The notes: generated by a model not told the origin, from the letters alone. Positions 10,201-17,994 are shown, counted from the stretch's first letter. The stretch: 64,000 nucleotides of DNA from Chitinophagales bacterium (GCA_020628375.1 JAHDFD010000002.1:96520-160519), one strand, 5' to 3'. A program made the numbers and translations.

Positions 10201-11574
10201 GAAGGACAAATTCTGGAGGCTATGGCAAATCTGAAAAACTTCGGTTTGGAAATTCAGGATAATGATGGAAATACCGCTTTACACATTGCTGCTAAAATGA
10301 ATCATTATTCTATTACACGTGACCTTCTTGAGTTTTCTGCGAATCCAATAGTAAAGAATAATGAAGGGAAAACACCTGAAGAATATATGTTAAGTAATGG
10401 CTTGATTGAAGAAAATGAGCGAATTGCTTATCATGTAAAAGAACTAAAAGAAGCCATTTTAAATCCTCCTGCAGCACCAAAATGGGAAGCTATTGACCTA
10501 ACAGGTGATGAAGTAAAAGATGTAGAAAAAATGGAGATTTTGGGTAACTATCCATTTTATGTTGATGAGTATGAATATTCATTCGAAAATATAGTTTTAG
10601 GTGACAACTTCGTAGCTATATGGCACAATTGCGAAATGGGTTATGATCCTGAAACAGGTAAAGAAATATGGAAGAATGATGGTTATTCTCACTACAAAAG
10701 TTACAAAGGAAAACTGCTTTGTAAAATGGATTATACCAAAAATAACAAACGAACTTATGGTGTGGCTTTATTAAATCCCAAAGACCCAAAAGTTGAAGAT
10801 ATAATCTGGAGACAGAAAATAAGTGCAGGACAATTCCACACAACCGATTATGCCATTTTTTGCCACAGTAAACAAACCCTTTATCGTCTGAATCCTGAAA
10901 ATGGTGATATAGTCTGGAAATTGAAAATGAAGTCATTCTTTAAATTATTATGGAACGATCTTCTGATAGTAAGTGCCATACATGATGATGGATTAGGCTT
11001 GTACTTTTTAAATCCTGAAACTGCTGAAATAATTCGTTTTATTCCAATTACCAAAACAAAAGAAACCATTTATACTTACACCATAAACGGTAATTTCATG
11101 TGGTACACCAATCGTCTGGGAGACGATGATTTCAGATTGGTAAAATTGAATTTAGAAACAGGAGAAAAAACATCATTTTTTGATGAAGAAAGTGAGTATT
11201 TAGTACCTGGTGGCAATTGTTCACCACATTTCATTGGCGATAATATGTATATGATTCTGAAAGACAGGGAAAACGATACTGAAGCTCTAAATGGCATGTA
11301 TTTGGTAAGCGAAGAAGGCGAAATAGTTGAAAAAATTAATGGCTATCGCTGGTTCTGGAGAGATAGAATCTTATATGCCAAGAACTGTATTTATGCCGTT
11401 GGTTGTATTGGAGGTGCGCCTTACTTTGTCCATGAGTATAACTTAATAACTAAAGAAACAAGAGAAGCTACCGTTAAAGAGTTCATCGAAACTGCTGCTA
11501 TCCGTAATGGCAAAATAGCCCTTTTACAACATGGTAGCCGACAGAATGAATATCGTATTCAATTTATCCATTAG
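7213..11574 (+). CDS. WGR-domain / ankyrin / PQQ-like beta-propeller giant protein (copy 2)
   Basis: 1453 aa, a full-length paralogue of the upstream gene with the same order: WGR-like domain (1-68, YGKIGAKG), palindrome-encoded linker (SPLLVADQQ, about 70-78), middle region (about 90-560), ankyrin repeats (about 580-1090; LTLLHYCLAQKK, GRTPLFYINFF, NTALHIAAKMNH) and a C-terminal propeller (about 1110-1453; ETGKEIW, EDIIWRQK, NGDIVWKLK). Both copies end in RIQFI(Q/H). The first about 60 nt are almost identical to copy 1, then the DNA diverges. No signal peptide or membrane segment, so a cytosolic location is inferred. The family role is unknown to me; a sensor or scaffold is the most that the domains suggest. 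Confidence 0.85.
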   Translation: MKKHLEYSDEKSNKFWKIEVTEKQHTVTYGKIGAKGTTKTKEFDTEEKALKDAEKLIKAKIKKGYTEVNSPLLVADQQDTAKAKTSNPNAKEAYIAYMDKHMKAIEKADLGWGMPVLYNAEDKTLIEGMLQTKFDYITEMIDEGEDLYDEANFYFVQFDKKGKLEKIYYPYNEIIEKHPDLIYLFENYVNFLINLGETIAYDETVVGIDEATLLAKFDKKYVDKFTQLMRNDDLNHETEQGEYFAEIIDHWECNEEAMALLAARACMPSQHGWDQLQEFADEYGFAKNTELFDRFVNALLRELQNSYHFKGYRHHLLIADDFFPAMEQLEVEFQNPNLWEGALLKMAENAKPDKVYDISGIRYALAIEQGEEATPPKNIPNEMAECYLEFAEHFTIQKEYEKSQGFLKVMSKKNTAPFQLTLKYYNELLNLTALGKSTKAVQKKFDEAYEKQNEFGNWIFDAFYTWIEDADLNKEQEKYCTELTKQMESVKEIHNNMFKYDRKNNKKEGFCYITQGNTLSYIKDGTEERLTFEYESNEALEAAITELVNKKRKEGFVNAATTEDNKKLLKAIKGNKVERIKELFEQGIQLDNKFKINDKWYNPISYSFYNANMETIEFLLTELTESYYNHSGNWKLLDACPRYEDNFNDILSLILKTNYEINEYHNNQNVYDNSGAISVDNLKILFERVPFQSYDHGKFVLEACEKKNVEQLKFLLEAGACPFDASEYPRYPVRVAVEKELGLEAIQLLIEAGSPVPDEEEVIEEDWNKALSSDANKGVKEYLAKAKKEKAKNPDVATILKSTESLKKYLKNGGDANKTDEHGLTLLHYCLAQKKHDYEVREQVNLLLKKGANPSAETKEGRTPLFYINFFLDDNGIIKNLISKGADVNHRDQYGLTPVLFHAKGRPMRPEGFPFSKREDYDACKAILYLVSSGADINTKAKDDKTIMHHVVDSFDLFKDDAGKALLHAGFNPSITDKNGQTILHYLAKKSSLSLDEGQILEAMANLKNFGLEIQDNDGNTALHIAAKMNHYSITRDLLEFSANPIVKNNEGKTPEEYMLSNGLIEENERIAYHVKELKEAILNPPAAPKWEAIDLTGDEVKDVEKMEILGNYPFYVDEYEYSFENIVLGDNFVAIWHNCEMGYDPETGKEIWKNDGYSHYKSYKGKLLCKMDYTKNNKRTYGVALLNPKDPKVEDIIWRQKISAGQFHTTDYAIFCHSKQTLYRLNPENGDIVWKLKMKSFFKLLWNDLLIVSAIHDDGLGLYFLNPETAEIIRFIPITKTKETIYTYTINGNFMWYTNRLGDDDFRLVKLNLETGEKTSFFDEESEYLVPGGNCSPHFIGDNMYMILKDRENDTEALNGMYLVSEEGEIVEKINGYRWFWRDRILYAKNCIYAVGCIGGAPYFVHEYNLITKETREATVKEFIETAAIRNGKIALLQHGSRQNEYRIQFIH
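7421..7447. repeat. Palindromic element inside a coding sequence (copy 2 of 3)
   Basis: Arms at 7425-7434 and 7438-7447 are identical to those at 2948-2970, again preceded by a C run and read in the same frame as PLLVADQQ at the same linker position. The third half-site present in the other copies is missing here. Confidence 0.9.
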
Positions 11575-11647
11575 GCTAAAATTTCCTTTTCTCTCTTACA
11601 GATTTTACAGTAGGAGAGGAAAGTTTTTTTAGTGGAGTTGTCATATC

Positions 11648-12217
11648 CTAAAAAACAATATTTCTATAAAACTCGCTTACTAGAATTTGCTCATCTATTG
11701 AGCGTAAATACACTTGTTCCTCCATTTTTAAATATGTATTGAAATACCACACCGTATCGTCTTGTTTATAATGCACTTCAATACATACTTTATCGGGCGA
11801 AATAAGCACGTATTCTTTGAAAGATTTTATAGAGCGATATTTCAAAAACTTTTCCCCTCTATCATAGGCTTCAGTAGAAGGCGAAAGCACCTCGATAAGT
11901 AGGCATGGGTTGGCAATAGAGTTTTTATCGTATTCAGAAAACTGCAATTCTCCACAAACAACATAGGTATCAGGGTAGCAAAATTCTTCGTATTTCTGAA
12001 AATACACACGAACTTCGCTATTAAAAGTTCTACAACCTTTGGCATCTGTACGTTTGTCTAAAGCAACATAAGTATTACCAATAACTGTTCCTTGGTTTAC
12101 CGTTCCGCCACTCATGGCAACAATTTCACCATTACGAAACTCATGCTTAAACTCACTACTTGTTTCAAAAGCCAAATAGTCGGCTATGCTTGTGTAGTCT
12201 AATTTTTTCTCGCCCAT
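11648..12217 (-). CDS. Uma2 family (DUF820) restriction-endonuclease-fold protein
   Basis: 189 aa, the usual Uma2 length. The family has a PD-(D/E)xK nuclease-like fold and is abundant in cyanobacteria and Bacteroidetes; its true role is not established. Visible marks are the N-terminal YTSIADYLAFE...HEFRNGEIVAMSGG, Asp83 in YPDTYVV, Glu109 in CLLIEVLSPST, and the following YDRGEKFLKYR. It is convergent with the giant cluster, 73 bp from its end. A -7-like box (TACTTTTG on this strand, 12222-12229) sits so close to the ATG that transcription would be nearly leaderless if it is used. Confidence 0.85.
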   Translation of the reverse strand: MGEKKLDYTSIADYLAFETSSEFKHEFRNGEIVAMSGGTVNQGTVIGNTYVALDKRTDAKGCRTFNSEVRVYFQKYEEFCYPDTYVVCGELQFSEYDKNSIANPCLLIEVLSPSTEAYDRGEKFLKYRSIKSFKEYVLISPDKVCIEVHYKQDDTVWYFNTYLKMEEQVYLRSIDEQILVSEFYRNIVF

Positions 12218-12280
12218 AATACAAAAGTAAGTCTTTTATTAGTGGGTATTTTAAACAAAAAAGCCAAGAAAAACGATTTC

Positions 12281-12324
12281 CCCCTTGTTGGTCGCTGACC
12301 AACAAGAAGAAGCTGACCAACAAG
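12281..12324. repeat. Palindromic element, intergenic copy (copy 3 of 3)
   Basis: Arms CTTGTTGGTC (12284-12293) and GACCAACAAG (12297-12306) around GCT, preceded by a CCCC run and followed by a third GACCAACAAG half-site at 12315-12324, as in copy 1. It lies between the Uma2 gene and the end of the NTF2-like gene, outside any reading frame I accept. Confidence 0.9.
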
Positions 12325-12354
12325 AATATGAGAGCTTTAGCTTAATAAGATCGC

Positions 12355-12963
12355 CTACTCCATACTCTTTTCGATATATCGTTCCAAGTTTTTCCTAGCT
12401 TTTTTCTGAACGCTGCTTTTTAAGAAATTCGTCCAACCAAGTAATTTACCCATAAAACCCAATGCCTGACCAGACCACTTCTGAAAACTGAAGCTATCAG
12501 TATGCTTTATAATTTTTCCATTTTCAATAACAAAGTTTGCCTTTACATTATTTACAACTTTGTTTTTCCCAAAAGTATATCTTGCTTGCCATTCAGCAGT
12601 ACCACCATTAGGTGTTGCCTGTACATTATCGAAAGTAAGTTGTAGGTCTTTACCATTTTTTATGAGTATTTCCCACATACTTGTTGTTTCCAGATAATCC
12701 AGGTTTTCAAAAACAGGATCATTAAAAACAACCGCTTCATCATAAAAACTATTCATTTTATTATAATCCTTTTGTTGAAAGGCAGTATAAAATTGCTTGA
12801 TTATTGTTTCATTTTCGATCATACACGCTGAAGAATTTTGACTAGTCGAAGATAAAACAGTTTCGGATTTTTCTATTAAGTATGCACTGGTATTTGAAAC
12901 TGACAGGTTTTGAGTAGAAGCTAAAACAGGAGATAATAGAAACAGAATAATAAACTTGCTCAT
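12355..12963 (-). CDS. Secreted NTF2-like / SnoaL-like protein
   Basis: 202 aa. A short hydrophobic start (FIILFLLSPVLAS) looks like a signal peptide. The SnoaL/NTF2-like fold spans about 50-160: ENETIIKQFYTAFQQKDYNK, then YDEAVVFNDPVF and a final strand with GKIIKHTDSFSFQKW. This fold binds small hydrophobic ligands or forms isomerases; the substrate cannot be told. A lysine-rich tail follows. Translation could instead begin at Met48 (MIENETIIK), giving a cytosolic protein of about 155 aa, the usual length of the family. Confidence 0.75.
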   Translation of the reverse strand: MSKFIILFLLSPVLASTQNLSVSNTSAYLIEKSETVLSSTSQNSSACMIENETIIKQFYTAFQQKDYNKMNSFYDEAVVFNDPVFENLDYLETTSMWEILIKNGKDLQLTFDNVQATPNGGTAEWQARYTFGKNKVVNNVKANFVIENGKIIKHTDSFSFQKWSGQALGFMGKLLGWTNFLKSSVQKKARKNLERYIEKSME

Positions 12964-13028
12964 TGTAATTAAATTTTAGTTGACAGGTTTTCAACTATAA
13001 ATAGACTTTAAAACTATTTTTTTCTTAT

Positions 13029-13051
13029 GGTCAGTGAGCGTAGTCGAACTG
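13029..13051 (+). repeat. Short dispersed repeat, GGTCAGTGAGCG type
   Basis: This 23-bp stretch matches 21 of 23 bases of the reverse complement of 48207-48229. Both lie in spacers. Short repeats with the core GAGCGNAGTCGAA are common in Bacteroidetes genomes. Confidence 0.6.
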
Positions 13052-13143
13052 CTATAAATAAAGAACCGTTTTAAAGTTTAATAAATATGAGCGATAAAAT
13101 TAACTAAAATTCAAATTTACTTTTAGAGTACTCTTAATTAGCC

Positions 13144-13221
13144 CTACTTCTTAGGGCAACTTTTGCAATACTTCCCATTCTTCCTTTGGAATTTCTTACA
13201 ACACTTTTTCTTCTTTCCCAT
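13144..13221 (-). CDS. Tiny Cys/Lys-rich peptide (25 aa), putative
   Basis: ATG at 13221-13219 to TAG at 13146-13144. The peptide starts MGKKKKCCKKF and ends KYCKSCPKK: 12 lysines and four cysteines arranged as CC and CxxC, which could bind a metal or nucleic acid. It sits in an otherwise empty spacer. A -7 motif TATTTTTG on the same strand lies about 115 bp upstream (13336-13343). Its coding status is inferred from composition only. Confidence 0.45.
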   Translation of the reverse strand: MGKKKKCCKKFQRKNGKYCKSCPKK

Positions 13222-13468
13222 AAGAACACATAGAGAACATTTCCCAGGGATACTATCTTCTTTCAGGGGGCTTTCGGGAACAATTTTAATTTGCTGAATT
13301 GTGTTAGACAATCTGAAATTTTTAAATAACTAAACCAAAAATATTGGCTTTATCATACCAATTCAAGAATTATGGTGTTCTCGGAAGCAAAATACCATAA
13401 TATGGGTTAGCTAAATACCTAATTTTGGTTACGAATTTTTAGTGTCTTAAATATGATTTAATACATAA

Positions 13469-13476
13469 TAAATTTG
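13469..13476 (+). promoter_or_regulatory. Putative Bacteroidetes -7 box TAAATTTG
   Basis: Perfect match to TAnnTTTG, 56 bp before the ATG of the lectin-like gene. No convincing -33 TTG is seen at the right distance. Confidence 0.45.
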
Positions 13477-13532
13477 CTTTCAATAAAATACAAACGTACC
13501 TTAGGATTTCTCTGTAAAAATGAACTGAACAA

Positions 13533-15323
13533 ATGAATACATTTTTGAATAAATGTTTGCTGAAAGTATTCCCTTTTATTTGCTTATTGATTCATTTTAA
13601 TATTAATGCACAGATCGATCTTTTGAATTTTAACCTGAATGGTTCTGCCAATGCTTTAAGTGAACCTGGATGTTACCAACTTACTCCTCCGATAAATACT
13701 GTTACTGGTTCTATTTGGAGTGAGAATCAAATAAATCTTAGCGAGTCTTTTATTCTAGAAACCTATTTACTTTTAGGTTGCCAATTAACAAGTAATGATT
13801 GTAATGTTGGTACAGATACAGACGGAGCCGATGGAATTGTATTTGTTCTTCAACCACTTTCAACCAATGAAGGAGGCACTGGTCAGGGAATAGGATACGA
13901 CGGCATTTCACCTTCTATAGGTATAGAATTCGATACTTTTAGGAACACCGACTTAAATGATCCGTCATTCGATCATATTGCAGTAATATCCAATGGTGAT
14001 GTAGATCACAATGGTAGCAATAATATTTCCGGTCCTGTTTCAGCAAGTTCAACCTCGCCTAATGTAGAAGATTGTCAGGAACACTTTGTTAGAATTATAT
14101 GGGATAGTTCCACCAATACAATGGAAGTTTTTTTCGATTGTGATCTGAGAATATCTACTACTATAAATGTTGTAGATATCTTTGGAACAGACTTAAATGT
14201 TTTCTGGGGATTTACTTCTGCAACCGGAGGTTGTAATAACGATCATCAGGTTTGTGTTCCACTACCTCCTACTTTAGAAGACATCACTTATGATATTTGT
14301 CAGGGAGACACAGTACAAATCAACCCCTTGTTTTTATCTCCGGAATATACTTTTTCATGGAACAATGGAAACGATTTGTTAGATGCATCTGAATTCAATC
14401 CCGAAGCTAGTCCGAGTTCAAATACTGTTTATACACTTACCTTAATAAATGAGTGTACCGACCAGTTAACTGTTGATTATACAGTTAATGTACTTACATG
14501 TGATTGTAATGATGTTGTAAATGGGACAGCCATTCTCGATGCTTGTGGTGAATGCCTTGAACCTGGCGATCCAGCATTTGATCAATCTTGCTTAGATTGT
14601 AATGGAGTTGCCAATGGAACTGCTGAAATTGATGATTGCGGCGTATGTCTTGATCCGGGCGATTCAACCTTTAATCAATCTTGTGCCGACTGTGCTGGTA
14701 CACCCAATGGAACTTTCTTAATAGACAATTGTGGCTTTTGCCTCGATCCAGATGATCCTGCTTTTGATGTAGGTTGTATTGATTGTAATGGTACACTAAA
14801 CGGAACTTTTGTATTAGATGAATGTGGAGTTTGCCTTGAACCTGGCGACCCTGATTTTAACCAATCTTGTTTAGATTGTAATGGTACTATCAATGGAACA
14901 TTTATTATAGATGATTGTGGAGTCTGTCTCGATTCAAATGATGCAGCATTTAATGCATCATGTACTGATTGCAATGGCACACCAAATGGCGATTTTCAGA
15001 TCAATGATTGTGGTGATTGTTTATCTATCACAGATCCCAGTTTTAATCTGCCTTGTGAAAATAAAGTATTAATTCCGACAGCCTTTTCACCTAATGGTGA
15101 TGGTGTAAATGATGAATTTGGAGCAGAAATAATCGGCATTCCAATTGCATATTCTTTAAGTGTTTACAATAGATGGGGAAAAAGAGTATTCAACTCAAAC
15201 CAACAAAACGAATCCTGGAAAGGGGAAGATGAGGAAATGGGTGTGTATATGTTTTACATCCAGGTTATTTTCGACGATGAAAGTATTTTCACAGCTAAAG
15301 GCACGATTACGCTTGTGAAGTAA
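13533..15323 (+). CDS. Secreted L-type-lectin-like protein with six Cys repeats and a T9SS type B domain
   Basis: 596 aa. A signal peptide ends near NINAQ (residue about 26). About 27-245 resembles bacterial legume-lectin-like domains (GADGIVFVLQP, GIGYDGISPSIGIEFDTFRN, HIAVISNGD, HFVRIIWD, FWGFTSATGG). After an Ig/PKD-like stretch (about 250-322), six 31-residue units follow exactly (323-508), each with DCNGTxNGT...DDCGVCLxPGDPxFNQSC. Residues about 511-596 are a gliding-motility-associated sorting domain (IPTAFSPNGDGVNDEF...YNRWGKRVF...GVYMFYI). It is therefore expected on the cell surface, binding glycans, by T9SS export. The six repeats look like disulfide-linked stalk modules. Confidence 0.85.
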   Translation: MNTFLNKCLLKVFPFICLLIHFNINAQIDLLNFNLNGSANALSEPGCYQLTPPINTVTGSIWSENQINLSESFILETYLLLGCQLTSNDCNVGTDTDGADGIVFVLQPLSTNEGGTGQGIGYDGISPSIGIEFDTFRNTDLNDPSFDHIAVISNGDVDHNGSNNISGPVSASSTSPNVEDCQEHFVRIIWDSSTNTMEVFFDCDLRISTTINVVDIFGTDLNVFWGFTSATGGCNNDHQVCVPLPPTLEDITYDICQGDTVQINPLFLSPEYTFSWNNGNDLLDASEFNPEASPSSNTVYTLTLINECTDQLTVDYTVNVLTCDCNDVVNGTAILDACGECLEPGDPAFDQSCLDCNGVANGTAEIDDCGVCLDPGDSTFNQSCADCAGTPNGTFLIDNCGFCLDPDDPAFDVGCIDCNGTLNGTFVLDECGVCLEPGDPDFNQSCLDCNGTINGTFIIDDCGVCLDSNDAAFNASCTDCNGTPNGDFQINDCGDCLSITDPSFNLPCENKVLIPTAFSPNGDGVNDEFGAEIIGIPIAYSLSVYNRWGKRVFNSNQQNESWKGEDEEMGVYMFYIQVIFDDESIFTAKGTITLVK

Positions 15324-15339
15324 AAATGGAAATTCAATA

Positions 15340-15972
15340 TCATTCAAATATAGAATATTCATTACTAATTATCTTCTTTAGCCCCTCCACTTTTCTATAT
15401 CCTAATAATTCGCTTTTCTTCAAATATTTCTGCGTATTGATCGAATCACCTAAATAATGATAAGCTATTGTCAGATTGGAACTTATAACCGGATCTTCAT
15501 TGTCAAACTTCCAGGCTCGCTCTCCAATTTCTACCGATTTACTAAAATCTTCTTTCAATAAGTAAACAACCGATAAACTCGATAAAGCCTGAGCGTACTC
15601 TGGATCGATGGCAATTGCTTTTTCATATTGCTTTATAGCCTCATCCAAATCTCCATTTTTTCTGGCTAGTATGCCTAAGCCTGTTATTGCTTCTGGCAGT
15701 TTTTCATTAATTGTCAATGCTTTATTATAAGCAATGTTTGCTAAAGAATCTTCATCTAATACCTCGTTTATGTTTCCTAGTAAAGTCCATGCTTCCGGAC
15801 TTTCTATCAATTTATTATTTGAAAATTCCTTTAGAAGTTTTTCTTTCGCTTCAATTGGATTTCCATCATGAAACTTATCTGCTATAGAAACTAACTTCAT
15901 AGTATCAGCAATTTCTGAACATGAAAAGAACAAACAACAAGTGAATAACAACAATAATGATGATCTGAACAT
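15340..15972 (-). CDS. TPR lipoprotein
   Basis: 210 aa. The N-terminus is a lipoprotein signal with lipobox LFFSC (Cys18). Residues about 60-175 contain at least three tetratricopeptide units (EAWTLLGNINEVLDEDSLANIAYNKAL, PEAITGLGILARKNGDLDEAIKQYEKAIAIDP, AQALSSLSVVYLLKEDFSKSVE). TPRs mediate protein contacts; the partner is unknown. It is convergent with the lectin-like gene (16 bp apart) and downstream of another TPR gene, separated from it by a strong terminator. Confidence 0.85.
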   Translation of the reverse strand: MFRSSLLLLFTCCLFFSCSEIADTMKLVSIADKFHDGNPIEAKEKLLKEFSNNKLIESPEAWTLLGNINEVLDEDSLANIAYNKALTINEKLPEAITGLGILARKNGDLDEAIKQYEKAIAIDPEYAQALSSLSVVYLLKEDFSKSVEIGERAWKFDNEDPVISSNLTIAYHYLGDSINTQKYLKKSELLGYRKVEGLKKIISNEYSIFE

Positions 15973-15995
15973 AATGAAACTTTAAGTTGACTTAC

Positions 15996-16030
15996 AAAAA
16001 AACCCTGCTATTTCTCAGAAATGCAGGGTT
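15996..16030 (-). terminator. Rho-independent terminator of the 16054-16779 gene
   Basis: AACCCTGC (16001-16008) pairs with GCAGGGTT (16023-16030), and an inner stem ATTTCT/AGAAAT fills most of the loop. Read on the minus strand, a run of seven T follows the stem. Confidence 0.85.
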
Positions 16031-16053
16031 TATAAAATATTTTAAAATTAAAA

Positions 16054-16779
16054 TTAAGACTTAGCCTGAGCACGAACAATTAACTTATCCGCATCACGTC
16101 CCTGTGCAGACTCAGGATATTTAGCTTTAATTTCTTTATATAATTCTAAAGCTTCTGCATGTTTCCCTTGAGATTCAAGCGCAACACCTGCTTTCATTAG
16201 GTAATAAGGACTTGATAATTCGTTAGGGTTTGTCTTAGCTGCTGATCTGTAATTAGAAATAGCTTCATCTAGTTTACCTAATTCAGCATTAGCATCTCCA
16301 ATAGCACCTTTAGCCATTGCAGATAAAATTACATCTGAACTACTGAATCCACTTAACTTGTCGATAGCATCTTCAAATTCTCCTAAATTCAAATGACAAA
16401 TACCAGCATAATAACTTGCTAAGTTACCGGCTTTTCCACCGTAACTATCGATAATCTGAAGGAAACCATCATTAGAACCATCGCCATCTAAGGCCTCTCT
16501 GAACTTATTTTCTTTAAAGAAACCTTGAGCAACAAACATACTGTTGTTTGCTTCTTTTACTTGTGCTGGTTGATATACACTGTTATAGTAATAAATTCCA
16601 CCAACCAATAAAACGATTGCTAAAGCTCCAAGTGCAAGCATTAACCAATTATCTTCAACAAATCTTTCAGTTTTCGAACGAACATCGTACAAGTCAACTT
16701 CTAAAAAGTCTTCTTGTTCCTGTTGTACTTCATCTGCTTGATTTCTCTTTACAAATTTTCTCTGTTGTTTCGTTGACAT
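16054..16779 (-). CDS. Membrane-anchored TPR protein (YfgM-like topology)
   Basis: 241 aa. A charged N-terminal 45 residues precede one membrane helix (about 48-67, LMLALGALAIVLLVGGIYYY), and the C-terminal about 150 residues are TPRs outside the membrane (ASYYAGICHLNLGEFEDAIDKL, KGAIGDANAELGKLDEAISNYR, GVALESQGKHAEALELYKEIKAKYPES). The layout matches YfgM-like proteins, which act as periplasmic chaperone partners of the translocon, but that role is only inferred. A strong Shine-Dalgarno (AAAGGAG) lies just before the ATG, uncommon in this phylum. Confidence 0.8.
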   Translation of the reverse strand: MSTKQQRKFVKRNQADEVQQEQEDFLEVDLYDVRSKTERFVEDNWLMLALGALAIVLLVGGIYYYNSVYQPAQVKEANNSMFVAQGFFKENKFREALDGDGSNDGFLQIIDSYGGKAGNLASYYAGICHLNLGEFEDAIDKLSGFSSSDVILSAMAKGAIGDANAELGKLDEAISNYRSAAKTNPNELSSPYYLMKAGVALESQGKHAEALELYKEIKAKYPESAQGRDADKLIVRAQAKS

Positions 16780-16838
16780 CTTCTCCTTTTTAAAGGTTAT
16801 ACTTCTATTTAACTATATGAAATAGACTAAAGCGGGTG

Positions 16839-16846
16839 CAAAATTA
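16839..16846 (-). promoter_or_regulatory. Putative -7 box TAATTTTG for the membrane TPR gene
   Basis: Perfect TAnnTTTG on the minus strand, 59 bp before the ATG at 16779. Confidence 0.45.
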
Positions 16847-16977
16847 GTGCTTATTCTTTAATCTATACTCTATTTATAAAAATTATGCGCAAAAGCGGAC
16901 TAAAAAATCAGAATTTTCTATTGCAAAACTTCTTTTCTGAGCAATATAACATATTCTATACCAAAAACAGAATATGA

Positions 16978-17970
16978 TTAATGCTTCACAAAAGGATAGT
17001 CATGTTGCATATAAACATCTTCATATATCTCTGAGGCATCGGGGAAAGGTGAATTTTCGGCAAATTCTACCGATGCTTCAACTGTTGCTTTCACTTTTGC
17101 ATTAATCTCTTTTATCCAACTTTCAGAAGCCCATTTCTTTTCTAAGATCGTTTCTTTAACATGAACTAATGGATCGAGTGCTTTGTAACTAGCTACTTCT
17201 TCCTTGGTTCTGTATTTCTGTGGATCTGACATTGAATGACCTTTGTAACGATAGGTTCTTACCTCAAGAAAATAAGGTCCATTGCCTTTCCTTACATGTT
17301 GCGCCGCTTTATAAAGTTTTTTATGGCAATCTTCAGGGCTCATTCCATCGACTGGCTCACTTGGCATATCATAAGCAAGTCCTAATTTATACAGGTCTTC
17401 CATATTTGAAGTTCGCTCTACGGAAGTACCCATTGCATAAAAATTATTTTCAACGATGAATACTACAGGTAACTTCCAGGTCATAGCCATATTGAAAGTT
17501 TCGTGTAAAGCTCCCTGACGAGCAGCCCCATCACCAAACATTGTAATACAAACGTTTTTAGTATCATTGTACTTTTCTGCAAAAGCAATTCCGGCTCCCA
17601 TTGGTATTTGTGCTCCTACAATTCCATGTCCACCATAGAATTTCTTTTCTTTATCAAAAAAGTGCATAGAGCCTCCCTTACCCTTGGAACAACCTGTACG
17701 CTTACCAAATAATTCAGCCATACACTCATCGGCAGTAAGCCCTTTGGCTAAGGCCAAAGCATGATCGCGATAGGCTGTAATAATTATATCATCTGGTGTC
17801 AGCGCAGAATAGATTCCTGCCGCAACCGCTTCTTGTCCAATGTACAAGTGACAGAAACCTCTGATTTTCTGTTGACCATACAACATTCCTGACTTTTCCT
17901 CGAAACGACGCATGAGTAAAATTAACTCATACCACTCCAGATAAGTTTTTTTGGTAATTCTTGCTGCCAT
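16978..17970 (-). CDS. pdhA: Pyruvate dehydrogenase E1 component, alpha subunit
   Basis: 330 aa, typical for the alpha chain of heterotetrameric E1. It decarboxylates pyruvate with thiamine diphosphate and passes the acetyl group to the E2 lipoyl domain. The ThDP-binding motif runs from GDGAARQGALHETFN (146-160) to the Asn pair in VENN (174-176). The YRYKGHSMSDP segment (about 245-255) is the conserved phospho-loop region of E1 alpha. HLYIGQEA and GHGIVGAQIPMGAG are further family marks. No beta-subunit gene is adjacent, so the partner is encoded elsewhere. It is divergent from recF. Confidence 0.95.
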   Translation of the reverse strand: MAARITKKTYLEWYELILLMRRFEEKSGMLYGQQKIRGFCHLYIGQEAVAAGIYSALTPDDIIITAYRDHALALAKGLTADECMAELFGKRTGCSKGKGGSMHFFDKEKKFYGGHGIVGAQIPMGAGIAFAEKYNDTKNVCITMFGDGAARQGALHETFNMAMTWKLPVVFIVENNFYAMGTSVERTSNMEDLYKLGLAYDMPSEPVDGMSPEDCHKKLYKAAQHVRKGNGPYFLEVRTYRYKGHSMSDPQKYRTKEEVASYKALDPLVHVKETILEKKWASESWIKEINAKVKATVEASVEFAENSPFPDASEIYEDVYMQHDYPFVKH

Positions 17971-17986
17971 TGCATTTTATTTTTCA

Positions 17987-17994
17987 CAAAAATA
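17987..17994 (-). promoter_or_regulatory. Putative -7 box TATTTTTG for pdhA
   Basis: Perfect TAnnTTTG on the minus strand, 16 bp before the pdhA ATG; a short leader would result. Confidence 0.4.

Larger units (their letters stand above)
12964..13532. other. 569-bp gap: one small ORF, one dispersed repeat, one -7 box
   Basis: The gap holds a 23-bp dispersed repeat at 13029-13051, a 25-codon Cys/Lys-rich ORF at 13144-13221 on the minus strand and a -7 box at 13469-13476. I see nothing else with clear coding character. Confidence 0.6.

Noticed and set aside
11648..12217. Uma2 protein as the transposase of the palindromic elements
   Set aside because: One palindrome lies nearby, but Uma2 is not an established transposase and there are no element ends around the gene.
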